From assembly GCA_900316585.1 (NCBI GenBank), contig ONDM01000002.1:124001-188000 (forward strand): a stretch of DNA of 64,000 nucleotides, read 5' to 3'. Position 1 is the stretch's first letter; every line of letters starts with the position of its first letter. A model generated the notes under the pieces. That model had not been told where the DNA came from, did no database searches, and worked only from the letters and a program-made list of their open reading frames with translations. The translations under genes were made by a program, and so were the position numbers. This DNA is from an uncultured Prevotellaceae bacterium. Lineage in GTDB: Bacteria; Bacteroidota; Bacteroidia; Bacteroidales; Bacteroidaceae. This document shows, in pieces, positions 53,881 through 62,402 of this stretch.

Positions 53881-54098
53881 AGCGTGTCACAGCGTGTCAT
53901 GTCAAATGTGTCATTTATTTTAGGCCACACACACCCTATAGTGGGGTCCTGTATAAACGCAAAATAAGCTATAAAATGAATTAATAATATAATATTATAT
54001 ATAATATTATATTATTAAATTTTTGTTCCACTTTTTTGACACATACTGGCTTTGTTCGGATGACACGGATGACATGACACGTGACACGCTTTTGACAC
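53881..54098. repeat. Large inverted repeat built from GTGTCA motifs
   Basis: The left arm (53881-53913) and right arm (54061-54090) match as inverted copies over about 30 bp with one 3-nt indel and three mismatches. GTGTCA occurs at 53884, 53894 and 53908; its complement TGACAC at 54037, 54061, 54075, 54082 and 54093. All left copies point one way and all right copies the other, around an AT-rich centre. Confidence 0.82.
53981..54018. repeat. Perfect 38-bp AT-only palindrome
   Basis: The sequence starting TTAATAATATAATATTATA reads identically on both strands over 38 bp, with no GC pair and no loop. It sits near the middle of the GTGTCA inverted repeat and could extrude as a cruciform or act as a melting site. 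Confidence 0.92.
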
Positions 54099-54108
54099 GC
54101 AAAGACCC

Positions 54109-54174
54109 TCCCCAGTTAGGTAAAAATTTATCTCCAGTTAGGGCGAAATTTTTCTCTAGCTAACTCCCCTTTAA
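54109..54174 (+). repeat. Three tandem 22-bp units (TCTCCAGTTAGGG...AAATTT type)
   Basis: Units begin at 54109 (TCCCCAGTTAGG), 54131 (TCTCCAGTTAGGG) and 54153 (TCTCTAGCTAAC), exactly 22 bp apart; the third is the most divergent. The same unit and period occur at 19363-19406. Confidence 0.75.
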
Positions 54175-54274
54175 AAAGTGCCTTCTGGAGTTCGCTGAAT
54201 TTCAGTAAATTATCATTACAAATCAAATTATTTTCATTTTAAGGCCATTTTTCTGCGTTTTGTGAGTTGAAAAG

Positions 54275-54306
54275 TTTGGAAAAAGGCGAAAAATGTTGTA
54301 ACTTCG
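54275..54306 (+). promoter_or_regulatory. Promoter inside the gene-free region, possible small-RNA start
   Basis: TTTG at 54275-54278, a 20-bp spacer, TAACTTCG at 54299-54306 (one mismatch to TAnnTTTG). Transcription would begin near 54313, about 270 bp before the next gene, which has its own promoter at 54505-54536. Confidence 0.5.
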
Positions 54307-54504
54307 TGGTAAGATTTCGAATCAGAGTCAGCATACACGGCCGGTATAAGAGAGACCTGAGGGTATTAATCTCCCGCTTTGTGAAAAGCAAATACAACTG
54401 AAACCTAAATTCTAAGCTTATGGTAAAATAAACCTGGATTTGGCAATCGCTTTCATCTGTTTTTGTCCCCTTTTACAGAACGCAAGCCTTGCAAATTCAT
54501 TTCC

Positions 54505-54536
54505 TTTGGTTTTCCTTCTTTCAGACGGTAACTTTG
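54505..54536 (+). promoter_or_regulatory. Promoter of the gene at 54583
   Basis: TTTG at 54505-54508, 20-bp spacer, TAACTTTG at 54529-54536, an exact consensus match. Predicted start near 54543, leader about 40 nt. Confidence 0.72.
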
Positions 54537-54582
54537 CGGTAGGAAATAAAAATATAGTAGAAACCATTTAAAATTTACCGCT

Positions 54583-55200
54583 ATGAAAGAAATGATTATG
54601 CCTAAAATGTCCAATGAGGAGAAAGTGTATGATAAGTATACTGATTTCCTGTGCAACCATGGTGGGGAACTAGAAAAAACCAATAATTGGAACAAGGTTT
54701 TCGAAGTGCTCGACTTGCTCCACATGGATCCGGATTATGCATTGGCCGACAGCCGGCCTAAGAACAGTACAAACGATGTGTTGAGTCTCTATGCACGCTT
54801 TACATCGACCACCAATCCTTACCGGGGCGAGTATTTATATTACGAGCTGGTGACGCTGGATTATACCCCTGAAGCCATCTGGCAGGCCTTTCTGCTGCAG
54901 AACACCTACCATTTCATTGGAATGCGATGGCATGGGTATTATGAAGAACGAAGCTTTGTCTTCAGAGATATGACTTTGGAATCAGGAGAGAAGTTACCTG
55001 TTACGCCAGTCAAGTTCTCCTTCGGTGTACACGATGAAGATGACATTAAAGACTACTTGGAATACTGCTACTGGAACGAGTGGGTAGGACTGGTAAGAGC
55101 GAAGGTGGAGATTAAATTCGACCACAATGCCCACACCGTCAGCTTTGAAACGGTAGATGAGGAAGTTCTATATGAATACAGTTGTGGGTATAATTTTTAA
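54583..55200 (+). CDS. Hypothetical protein
   Basis: 205 residues, no signal peptide or membrane segment, acidic and rich in Tyr and Trp. I do not recognise the family. The N-terminal third is mostly helical (KVYDKYTDFLCNHGGELEKT); the rest alternates helices with strands. It has a consensus promoter and stands alone between the repeat-rich region and a convergent acetyltransferase. The start at 54583 has two further ATGs close behind (54595 and 54598), so the exact N terminus is uncertain. Confidence 0.75.
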   Translation: MKEMIMPKMSNEEKVYDKYTDFLCNHGGELEKTNNWNKVFEVLDLLHMDPDYALADSRPKNSTNDVLSLYARFTSTTNPYRGEYLYYELVTLDYTPEAIWQAFLLQNTYHFIGMRWHGYYEERSFVFRDMTLESGEKLPVTPVKFSFGVHDEDDIKDYLEYCYWNEWVGLVRAKVEIKFDHNAHTVSFETVDEEVLYEYSCGYNF

Positions 55201-55221
55201 GGCCTACCTTAATGATTCAGC

Positions 55222-55794
55222 CTACAGGTCTTCTACATCGTTTTCCAGCTTGTGGATCAGCTTGGCAGGCACACCGCCTACGAGGGAGTTGTCCGGAACG
55301 TCTTCTGCTACTACGGCACCGGCTGCAATCACCACATTGTTGCCTATGGTAATGCCTGGCAGGATGGTCACGTTTCCGCCTATCCAAACGTCATTGCCGA
55401 TGTGTACGGGTGCTGCCTTGGCCATATAGGCACGTCTTTCCTTGGGGGAGAGGGGGTGGCCTACCGTGGTGATGAGGGTATTAGGGCCTATCATCACGTG
55501 GTTGCCGATATACACCTCACGGATGTCAAGAATGGTCAGGTTGAAGTTTCCCGTGAAGTCATTGCCAATGAAAATGTTCTTGCCGCAGTCGCAGCCGAAA
55601 GTCTTGGAAATCCACACTCTTTCGCCCACACTGCCCAGCATTTTCTTCAGGTAGGCGTATTGTGCTTCATAGTCCCTTCCGTCTATGGCATTGTATTCTT
55701 CACACCAGAGTATTGCCTGCGTCTTTCGGGCTATCATCTCTTCATCGGCATAGCAGTAGTCCAGGCCAGCCTTCAGTTTCTCCATTTCAGTCAT
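55222..55794 (-). CDS. Sugar O-acetyltransferase (Maa/LacA-type, LbH)
   Basis: 190 residues from ATG 55794 (MTEMEKLKAGLDYCYADEEM); a longer reading upstream is low complexity and overlaps the DUF4421 gene. The N-terminal helical domain and hexapeptide repeats are standard (PVHIGNDVWIGGNVTILPG, TIGNNVVIAAGAVVAEDVP), with catalytic His in TTVGHPLSP. It acetylates a sugar or similar alcohol from acetyl-CoA. Last gene of the AraC-DUF4421 unit; compare the second enzyme at 43166-43714. Confidence 0.92.
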   Translation of the reverse strand: MTEMEKLKAGLDYCYADEEMIARKTQAILWCEEYNAIDGRDYEAQYAYLKKMLGSVGERVWISKTFGCDCGKNIFIGNDFTGNFNLTILDIREVYIGNHVMIGPNTLITTVGHPLSPKERRAYMAKAAPVHIGNDVWIGGNVTILPGITIGNNVVIAAGAVVAEDVPDNSLVGGVPAKLIHKLENDVEDL

Positions 55795-55835
55795 AGTCTC
55801 GTAATATGTAAAGTTGTAGGTATAGATAATCGAAC

Positions 55836-56828
55836 TTAGAACCTTATGCCCAAGTAGGCTCTGGCCCTCCACTTGTTCTGGTTGATGGTCACGGTGCTGC
55901 TTCCGAAAAGGGTGCTGCTCATCACTACCGTGAGTCCGGCAAAGTACTTCTCGTTGAAGTTGTGGATGATGGCTACGTGCTCGTTCATAATCGTGTCGGG
56001 GAATTTGGTGTGCATCTTCTGACGTACTCTGTTGACGGTGATGTTGTTCAGGTTGAAAAGCACCAGGGTAGGCAGGAAGGAGGCATGGAACAGCCATTTC
56101 TTTCCCAGGACGAGGTTATATCCGTAGCCGCCTCCTATGCCGAAATGCCCGATGAAGATGCGTGCCTCAGGAATGTTTTCCGGGCGTTCGTCGGTGGTCT
56201 TGATGCGTCCGCTTTGATAGGAGTAGCCTATCAGCCACGAGCCGGCCGATTTCTTCTGGATGTAGGTCTGCGTGAATGCGGCAGGATAGGAGAACCGGCG
56301 ATGGTTGAAGGTGTAGTAGCCCGATACGTTGAGCATCTTAGTCTCTACAAAGCCCGCTGCAAGGTGGTAATTCGTGCCGTCGCGCACCTCGTCTCCGGCA
56401 AATGTCTTGGACAACTGGTAGCTGGCATCCAGGCTGAACTTGTTGCTGTAGGCATTCAGGTTCATCTCGAAATCTTTGTTCTTTCCTTTCAGCTTTGCCG
56501 GGTTGATGGCCACACCTGCCGTGATGCCCTGATAGTTTATGCCAAGGCTCAGGGTGGCCTTGAGGTCAGTCTTCAGGTCGGCCTTGGTGTTGATGCCGTC
56601 CCTCGTGCTTCGTGCATGGATGCTGTTCCCGGAGATGTTCGTACGCAGTTTCAGCGTGAGCTTGGCCTTTGGTCGGCTGATGTAGCTGGTATCGTAGGAC
56701 ACCTTGTTGTATTTCGCCTGTAGGACACTGTCCACCTTTGCCCTTACCACTTGGCGTCGGGTCTGTGCATTCACTTGTATCAGGAACAGTGAGAGCAATA
56801 AACATGAAACAAGTCTTCCTGCTGTCAT
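55836..56828 (-). CDS. DUF4421-type outer-membrane beta-barrel protein
   Basis: 330 residues. After a signal peptide (to QVNAQ) the chain is a series of amphipathic strands (LTLKLRTNISGNS, SLGINYQGITAGVAINPAK, and repeated turns) ending in Phe (AYLGIRF), typical of a barrel. The pattern matches the Bacteroidetes DUF4421 family; no function is known. Its start overlaps the AraC gene stop by 4 bp, so the two are co-expressed. Confidence 0.8.
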   Translation of the reverse strand: MTAGRLVSCLLLSLFLIQVNAQTRRQVVRAKVDSVLQAKYNKVSYDTSYISRPKAKLTLKLRTNISGNSIHARSTRDGINTKADLKTDLKATLSLGINYQGITAGVAINPAKLKGKNKDFEMNLNAYSNKFSLDASYQLSKTFAGDEVRDGTNYHLAAGFVETKMLNVSGYYTFNHRRFSYPAAFTQTYIQKKSAGSWLIGYSYQSGRIKTTDERPENIPEARIFIGHFGIGGGYGYNLVLGKKWLFHASFLPTLVLFNLNNITVNRVRQKMHTKFPDTIMNEHVAIIHNFNEKYFAGLTVVMSSTLFGSSTVTINQNKWRARAYLGIRF

Positions 56829-57736
56829 ACCTTACCCGTTTTTAGGTTTTGCTGTCGGAATTCTGTAGGAGACATCCCGATGTGTTTCTTTACAAACTTG
56901 CCGAAGAAGGAGAGATTTGGAAAGTTCAGTTTGTAGCAGATTTCCTTAATGGTCTTATCGCTGTAGCGCAGCTGTTGGCGGATAATGCCAGCCGTGGTCT
57001 CGTGAATCAGATCAAGGGGAGGACGGCCAGACTCGTCTTTCACGCACTTGGAGAGATATTTGGGCGTGACGTTCAGTATATTGGCAAAGAATGACACGCT
57101 GTGTATACGGCCATCGGATTCTGCCAACAAAGCCATAAAACGGCGATAGACCAGTGTAGATTGGCGCACGGAAGAATCTTTTTTCTTCGGGAGAGTTTCT
57201 GTTTCTCCTCTGCGCTTGTCCACAAACATCTGAAATTCCAGCATCAGGGCTTGGAACAGCAGTCGCACTACATCGTGCTGAAAACTGCCCTCGCTTTCTT
57301 GCGTCTTTATCATCAGCAACTGGTAATAATGGTTGAGACCTTGCAGTTCTCTTTCAGAGAGGGTGAACAACGGATGTTCCTTGATGAATGATATGTTCTG
57401 CCAGATGAACTTGTGGAGGTACAGGGAGCGGTCGATAGCTCGCTGGGCAAAGGCGATAACCTTTACATTGGCATTCTGGCTGAGCAGAATGTCGGCTAAT
57501 ACCTGTCCGGGCACATAGACAAAGAAATTGTTGTTGAAAAGGCTGTATTTTTTCCCATCCACCATGAATTGCAGGTGGCCCTCCATGCAAAATACGGCCA
57601 TCACAAAGTCCAGTGCCGTGTTCTCGTAGTCCGACAGCTCAAGCCGCCGGATGTCATCTATCACCAGCAGGTCGCCATCCTTGTAGTCGAACAGATGGTT
57701 CTTCCAGAGTTCATCAAAATCCAAATGTCTCATCAC
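56825..57736 (-). CDS. AraC-family transcriptional regulator
   Basis: 303 residues. An N-terminal cupin-like domain (ILLSQNANVKVIAFAQRAID region) is followed by a C-terminal AraC double helix-turn-helix: VSFFANILNVTPKYLSKCVKD and IKEICYKLNFPNLSFFGKFV, ending with HIGMSPTEFRQQ. First gene of a unit with DUF4421 and the acetyltransferase. Divergent from the metallo-beta-lactamase-fold gene across 181 bp, so it may act on that promoter too. Confidence 0.9.
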   Translation of the reverse strand: MMRHLDFDELWKNHLFDYKDGDLLVIDDIRRLELSDYENTALDFVMAVFCMEGHLQFMVDGKKYSLFNNNFFVYVPGQVLADILLSQNANVKVIAFAQRAIDRSLYLHKFIWQNISFIKEHPLFTLSERELQGLNHYYQLLMIKTQESEGSFQHDVVRLLFQALMLEFQMFVDKRRGETETLPKKKDSSVRQSTLVYRRFMALLAESDGRIHSVSFFANILNVTPKYLSKCVKDESGRPPLDLIHETTAGIIRQQLRYSDKTIKEICYKLNFPNLSFFGKFVKKHIGMSPTEFRQQNLKTGKV

Positions 57737-57917
57737 ATTTGCAAATATATTAAAAATAACCTAAACTTGACTTTTGGGATGGGAAAAGGTTATTTTTTAG
57801 TTCTAAGATTTTTTTCTTGTAGTGAATTGACAACCTTTGTGGATATTTGGGACACTGAGGTATGGGAAAAACAGACTACCTTAGCACTCAAAAATCTACA
57901 ACAATTAAATAATGATT

Positions 57918-58754
57918 ATGAAGATTCATGTATTGCATACTGGCGAAGTTCGTGTTTCACCCTATCTGCCGTTCGGAGGTGACAACTGCAGCCTGTTGAA
58001 GGCTTCGGGGATGACTACCCCGAAAGAGGACTGGATATGGCTGCCTGTTTCTGTCTATCTCATTGAACATCCGAAAGGGCTGATTCTAGTGGATACGGGT
58101 TGGCATCGGGATATGTCGCCCGAAGGTGTCTATGACAAGGCAGCGCAGATCAAGAGCCTAGGTTCCCGTGTTTTATACCATATCAATCAAGGTCGGATAC
58201 CACTTGGTGAGGCTGTGGATGAGCAGTTGGCCACCATGGGCATCAAACCTGCCGACCTAGACTTCGTGCTGCTTACCCATTTGGACTGTGACCACGCCAA
58301 CGGTCTCCGTGCCGTGAAGGATGCCAAGCATATCCTCTGTGCTGCCGAGGAGCTGGAGTGCGCCCGTAAGAATGGTTTCATCCGCTATAAGAAGAAGTGG
58401 TGGGAAGGTGTTGATATGTTTACTATTAAGTGGAACGGAACTGAAGGACCAGCAGGGAAATCATTTGACCTTTTCGGTGACGGTAGTGTCAAGATGATTA
58501 ATATCCCTGGTCACTGCGATGGTCTTTGTGCCGTGAAGATTACCCGTGAAGATGGGAAATACGTGCTGCTGTTTTCTGATGGCGGATATGCCACTAAGTC
58601 ATGGAAAGAGATGATTACCAGTGGTGTGGCGCTCGACAAGGAGCTGCAGAAGAAATCCCTACAATGGATTCGTGAGCAGTCGATGGATGCCAACTGCATA
58701 GAAAGCCTTGCCACTCACGACACAGACATCAAGCCTCATGTGATAGAGCTGTAA
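57918..58754 (+). CDS. Metallo-beta-lactamase-fold hydrolase (lactonase-like)
   Basis: 278 residues, no signal peptide. The metal-binding signature reads THLDCDHANG, that is HxDxDH in place of HxHxDH, as in some lactonase-like members; further ligands are the His in PGHCDGLCAVK and the late DGG. The N-terminal half VYLIEHPKGLILVDTGWHRDMS fits AHL-lactonase-like proteins, but no quorum-sensing context is seen. The start 57918 (MKIHVLHTG) is preferred over 57912, two codons upstream. Confidence 0.85.
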   Translation: MKIHVLHTGEVRVSPYLPFGGDNCSLLKASGMTTPKEDWIWLPVSVYLIEHPKGLILVDTGWHRDMSPEGVYDKAAQIKSLGSRVLYHINQGRIPLGEAVDEQLATMGIKPADLDFVLLTHLDCDHANGLRAVKDAKHILCAAEELECARKNGFIRYKKKWWEGVDMFTIKWNGTEGPAGKSFDLFGDGSVKMINIPGHCDGLCAVKITREDGKYVLLFSDGGYATKSWKEMITSGVALDKELQKKSLQWIREQSMDANCIESLATHDTDIKPHVIEL

Positions 58755-58767
58755 ATGTGCATTCAAT

Positions 58768-58811
58768 AAAAAAGATGCAGCGCTGAGTAAAGCAAGGCTG
58801 CATCTTTTTTT
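58768..58811 (+). terminator. Intrinsic terminator after the metallo-beta-lactamase-fold gene
   Basis: Stem GATGCAGC / GCTGCATC flanked by A6 and T7, with a 15-nt loop. The A-run and T-run make it usable in both directions, so it may also stop the convergent metallophosphoesterase unit. Confidence 0.88.
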
Positions 58812-58847
58812 GTCCCTAGAGGGAATGCTATTTCTTGTGTGTTATTT

Positions 58848-59882
58848 CTATTTCTTTTTAGTATAGTCCATGTGCACTTTCTCCCAGGAGAGGGTGCCGT
58901 CTTTCTTCACATGCACGCGTACCAGGTAGTCGCCCGGAGCGGGGCTGTTGCTCTCACTCATGGAATCGAGTGTGAGGTAGGTCACGCCGCCCACTTCTTC
59001 CTCGCCCCACTTATGCACGTGTCCGCAGAAGACCATGGTGGCGTTCCACTCTTTCAGCTGGTCCAAGAGGAAGAAGGTTTCCTCCCGTGAAAAGGTAGAT
59101 GCAAACTGCAGCGCTGATGGGCGGAAGATGTTGGTGTGGCTGAAGACGAAGGTGTGGCGTACATGTACACCGTTTTGCTCAAGGGTCCTGTCGTCCAGTA
59201 CACCTTCTTCGATGAGCTCCACTTGCTCGCGGCCTAGGGTTCCGTTGGCTGTGTCGAGAAAGATGAAATGGTCTAGCGTCATATCATCTTTCGTAGCATC
59301 GGCCAGGACGTACAGGTCGTAGAAGGACGAGTGGAAGATGCTGGACCACAGAGCCCAGCCGTTGTGCGTGATGTCATGGTTTCCTACTACGGGAAAGAAG
59401 GGCAGGGGAATGTCTTCTATATTTACATAGATGTTATCCATGACAGTGTCTGTATAATAGATATATTTCGTACCTTCATCGATGATGGTGTCCTTCACAT
59501 AGTATTTCTCCGCAAAATCCTTCTTGGCCTTGGTGAGCGCATCTTCTAGTTTGATGTAATACTCGGCCTTGGTGTCGGCTATGTCGCCTAAATGGGCATA
59601 TAGCAGGTCGTTTGAGTCCAGGCCTATCTTCAACATCTCTTTGATGCGTCCGTCGTCGGTGGTCAGGTGACTGTCTGCCCCTATCAAGAAGGTATACTCT
59701 TCGCCTAGTGCTAAGGCTGATAAGTCGTGATACTCGTTCTTGTGTTCTTTGAAGTAGAGGTGCGACATCTTCACGCGGTCTTCTACACCTGATCCAGCAA
59801 TGAGTACACCGGTAGGGCTCACTTTGTCGCATGAAGCCACAATCAGCGCCATGAGTGCTGTCAGTATTATATTTCTTTTCAT
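58848..59882 (-). CDS. Metallophosphoesterase lipoprotein
   Basis: 344 residues from ATG 59882 (an ATG at 59891 would overlap the upstream gene). The signal ends at LIVASC, a lipobox. Calcineurin-type motifs follow in order: GADSHL, HLGDIADT, GNHDITH, FSHTNIF and GHVHKW. Substrate is unknown. Last gene of the engB-led minus-strand unit, 2 bp after the outer-membrane protein gene, so the pair may act together on a surface phosphate compound. Confidence 0.87.
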   Translation of the reverse strand: MKRNIILTALMALIVASCDKVSPTGVLIAGSGVEDRVKMSHLYFKEHKNEYHDLSALALGEEYTFLIGADSHLTTDDGRIKEMLKIGLDSNDLLYAHLGDIADTKAEYYIKLEDALTKAKKDFAEKYYVKDTIIDEGTKYIYYTDTVMDNIYVNIEDIPLPFFPVVGNHDITHNGWALWSSIFHSSFYDLYVLADATKDDMTLDHFIFLDTANGTLGREQVELIEEGVLDDRTLEQNGVHVRHTFVFSHTNIFRPSALQFASTFSREETFFLLDQLKEWNATMVFCGHVHKWGEEEVGGVTYLTLDSMSESNSPAPGDYLVRVHVKKDGTLSWEKVHMDYTKKK

Positions 59883-59884
59883 CT

Positions 59885-60595
59885 TTACCATACGTATTTG
59901 ATTCCTAACTTTCCTGATGTCTCGTATTTACTGGCCAGTTGGCTTATACTGCCGGCAGGGCGTACGTTGAACTCCCCGAAGAGTTTCATCCTTGAGGACA
60001 GGGTAGCATAGAAGTCCAATCCCCAGTTGATATTCCAGTTCTCAAAGTAGAAGTCGTCGTAGTTCCTGAAATAGATTCCGATGTTCCAGGATTCCCATCG
60101 GGGACGTATACTGACGCCGGTGCCGAAGGTGAACGTGAGGGGTTCAGTGGTACCGAAATCCAAGATGTGGTAGTGGATGTAGGATTCTCCCACACGAAGG
60201 AAGTAGTAGGGAGTTTCCCAGGTAACGGACAGATTAGCTGTAATCTCGTTGGTGTCCCAGTGCTGGTAGCGGTTGTACATGAGCTTCCCGTCGAAGTAGA
60301 AATCGGACCACCCTACGGGGAGTCGGTATCCACCCTGTAGGTCGATGGAATACTGTTGCTTTCCAAACTGCAGTTGAGCATCGGCTCCCACGTGCCACCG
60401 GTCGGTAAGGTGACGTTTGTAGGAGGCTTCCACCCCCATGTAAAAGTTGGTCACCACATTCTTGCCTCCCATGACGTAGCCGTACAGCTCGTTTTTATGC
60501 TCTCCGTCGAACTTGTGTGTTCCTATGTAGGAGGCTTGCGCTGAAGCTATGATGGTGGACAGGAAGATGGTAAAAAAAATAATTAGTCTTTTCAT
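59885..60595 (-). CDS. Predicted outer-membrane beta-barrel protein
   Basis: 236 residues from ATG 60595, with signal peptide MKRLIIFFTIFLSTIIASAQ. The rest is nearly all short amphipathic strands rich in Tyr, Phe and Trp (for example FYFDGKLMYNRYQHWD, WNIGIYFRNYDDFYF), ending in Trp (GIKYVW), as in small outer-membrane barrels. I do not recognise a named family. It precedes the metallophosphoesterase by 2 bp. Confidence 0.75.
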   Translation of the reverse strand: MKRLIIFFTIFLSTIIASAQASYIGTHKFDGEHKNELYGYVMGGKNVVTNFYMGVEASYKRHLTDRWHVGADAQLQFGKQQYSIDLQGGYRLPVGWSDFYFDGKLMYNRYQHWDTNEITANLSVTWETPYYFLRVGESYIHYHILDFGTTEPLTFTFGTGVSIRPRWESWNIGIYFRNYDDFYFENWNINWGLDFYATLSSRMKLFGEFNVRPAGSISQLASKYETSGKLGIKYVW

Positions 60596-60696
60596 TCGTA
60601 TTAAGTTATTGGTATAAGATGCTGCAAAAATGGAGTCGTCTCTCATTTTCGAAGCTTAAGCAGATTACGTATCTTTTTACCCCTCCCCTTGAGAAT

Positions 60697-60873
60697 TCAG
60701 TCTCTCAAGACGAGATAGAGAAAGTAGAGTGCCATCATGAAGCAGCCTATGGCTGTGATGAGATAAGGTGCCTTCTTTCTCTTCTCATTCTTCCAGTCAA
60801 GCCATATCCAGATATGGCCTACAATGAGCAGTACCAACTGGATAATTACCCAAGCAATGAGAAATGCTTTCAT
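60697..60873 (-). CDS. Small membrane protein, 58 residues
   Basis: An open frame with a plausible AGGAAAG purine run 5-11 bp before its ATG, placed 15 bp after the PfkB gene stop in the same direction. The protein has two hydrophobic segments (AFLIAWVIIQLVLLIVGHIW and AIGCFMMALYFLYLVL) joined by a charged loop (DWKNEKRKKA), so a hairpin in the inner membrane is likely. Function unknown. Such proteins are often missed by length filters. Confidence 0.7.
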   Translation of the reverse strand: MKAFLIAWVIIQLVLLIVGHIWIWLDWKNEKRKKAPYLITAIGCFMMALYFLYLVLRD

Positions 60874-60888
60874 GGCTTTCCTGGGGAG

Positions 60889-61788
60889 TTATTTGATGAC
60901 GTCGAGCTCCAGTTCGCGGTGGTCGATGACACGGCGGATATCTTCCATGGTGCCGTTGAATGGTCCAAAACCTTCCAGTTTCAGGGTTGACATGGCTGCT
61001 GCGAAACAACCGGCCTCACGGATAGAGGCACCTTGTGCACGCATGTACAGATAGCCGGTCATGTAGGTGTCTCCACAGCCGGTGGCATCAACAATCTTCT
61101 TCGGTGGGTAGGCCTTGATCTTGATAAGCTTGTGGTCGGAGTAGATGAAGGAACCCAGGCTGCCTTCGGTAATGATGACCTCACGTACGCCCCAATCAGC
61201 CAGACGCATAGCTGCCTTGTCCACCTCGTTCTCACCGGTGAGCACATACATCTCATGCTCGTTCACCTTGAGGATGTCCACATACTTCAGCGTCTCACGC
61301 TTCCAGGCCCAGTCCACGGCTTCCACGTTCTCACCATTCACCCGGCGCAGGTAGCCCTGCACGTCCAGGCTCACCATACCCTTGGTAGAGAGGTAGCGCA
61401 CCAGCTCAAAGGGAAAGTCCTGTGCCAGGAGGCTGCCCAAGTGGTAGTAGTCGGCCTTGATAGGGATGAACTGGTCCACCTTGAAAGGGTCTGCCTGCGC
61501 CAGTACACGCTGGGTGCGGTTGTCCTGGTTGGCTCCATATTTATTCTCGAAATAGACGGTGTTCTCGCTAGGGAAGACGATGACGTCTATACCCTTGGCA
61601 CGGATTTCCTCCACAGCGTTCATGTCGGATTCTGCCAAGGAAGTGACCAACTGGAAGTTAGGGTTCTTCAGGTGGCTGATGCCATGTGCGAAGTAGTAGG
61701 AGGTTCCTCCGTTAAGGTAGGTAGTGGCATCGGGGGTGATAATCTTATCACGGGTGATATGCCCGATGCAGCAAATTCTTTTATTCAT
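60889..61788 (-). CDS. PfkB-family carbohydrate kinase
   Basis: 299 residues, ribokinase fold. The N terminus [14 protein letters not shown] and the substrate region [11 protein letters not shown] are followed by the catalytic anion hole and base motif [16 protein letters not shown] near residue 240. Family members phosphorylate sugars, nucleosides or inositol; the sequence resembles inositol or ribokinase-like branches, without a firm substrate. It overlaps the end of engB by 8 bp, so the two are translated together. Confidence 0.87.
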   Translation of the reverse strand: MNKRICCIGHITRDKIITPDATTYLNGGTSYYFAHGISHLKNPNFQLVTSLAESDMNAVEEIRAKGIDVIVFPSENTVYFENKYGANQDNRTQRVLAQADPFKVDQFIPIKADYYHLGSLLAQDFPFELVRYLSTKGMVSLDVQGYLRRVNGENVEAVDWAWKRETLKYVDILKVNEHEMYVLTGENEVDKAAMRLADWGVREVIITEGSLGSFIYSDHKLIKIKAYPPKKIVDATGCGDTYMTGYLYMRAQGASIREAGCFAAAMSTLKLEGFGPFNGTMEDIRRVIDHRELELDVIK

Positions 61789-62383
61789 TTTGTGATTTGT
61801 TTATTTCATCGATATAGTTGAGAATCTCGTCTCTTCCGGTACGGTCCTCGCTGCTGGAGATAAAATAGGGGGGAAGGGTTTCCCACTGTTCTTCCAGCTT
61901 CTGGAGATAATTCCTCACGTTTGTCTTTACCTTGCCGTGGCCCAGCTTGTCGGCCTTAGTGAAGATGATGGCAAACGGAATGCCGTTCTCGCCCAGCCAC
62001 TCCAAGAACTCTAGGTCTATTTTCTGGGGTTCCAACCGGCTGTCGACAAGCAGGAAGAGGCAAGCCATCTGACTGCGGTTCAGGATATACGACTGGATGA
62101 TATGCTGAATCTCATCATGCACTTTCTTGGAGCGCTGCGCATAGCCGTAGCCTGGCAGGTCCACCAAGTACCAAGATTGGTTGATAAGGAAGTGGTTGAT
62201 GAGTAGCGTCTTTCCAGGGGTGGCCGAGGTCAAGGCCAGCTTCTTGCGCCCCGTAAGCATGTTGATAAGGCTGGACTTGCCCACATTGGAACGTCCGATG
62301 AAGGCATATTCGTTCAGGTTCCCTTCCGGGCACTTCCGGTAATCCGTATTGCTGATGACAAATTCTGCGCTTTTGATCTCCAT
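61781..62383 (-). CDS. engB: Ribosome biogenesis GTPase EngB (YsxC/YihA)
   Basis: 200 residues with the GTPase motifs G1 [10 protein letters not shown]3 [10 protein letters not shown], and G4 TKADK; the short length and the [10 protein letters not shown] segment mark the EngB family, needed for large-subunit assembly. First gene of the unit reaching to 58848. Its promoter region is shared with recR on the opposite strand. Confidence 0.95.
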   Translation of the reverse strand: MEIKSAEFVISNTDYRKCPEGNLNEYAFIGRSNVGKSSLINMLTGRKKLALTSATPGKTLLINHFLINQSWYLVDLPGYGYAQRSKKVHDEIQHIIQSYILNRSQMACLFLLVDSRLEPQKIDLEFLEWLGENGIPFAIIFTKADKLGHGKVKTNVRNYLQKLEEQWETLPPYFISSSEDRTGRDEILNYIDEINKSQNE

Positions 62384-62402
62384 CTTTTGAATATTTGCGA
62401 TG

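Larger units (their letters stand above)
53450..54582. other. 1.1-kb gene-free region dense in repeats and dyads
   Basis: No supported reading frame. From left to right it holds six phased ~21-bp repeats, a 14-bp palindrome, a large inverted repeat with eight GTGTCA motifs around a 38-bp AT palindrome, three 22-bp repeats shared with the susC upstream region, a promoter that may start a small RNA, and the promoter of the next gene. Each is listed separately. Confidence 0.8.

Noticed and set aside
53881..54098. Chromosomal origin of replication
   Set aside because: No DnaA-box cluster (TTATCCACA-type) and no dnaA, gidA or similar origin-linked gene nearby; the motif is GTGTCA instead.
55962..56723. 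253-codon open frame on the plus strand
   Set aside because: Antisense to the DUF4421 gene, low-complexity Val/Gly/Asp composition, no promoter or family match.
61033..61821. 262-codon open frame on the plus strand
   Set aside because: Antisense to the PfkB kinase, whose motifs are intact on the other strand.
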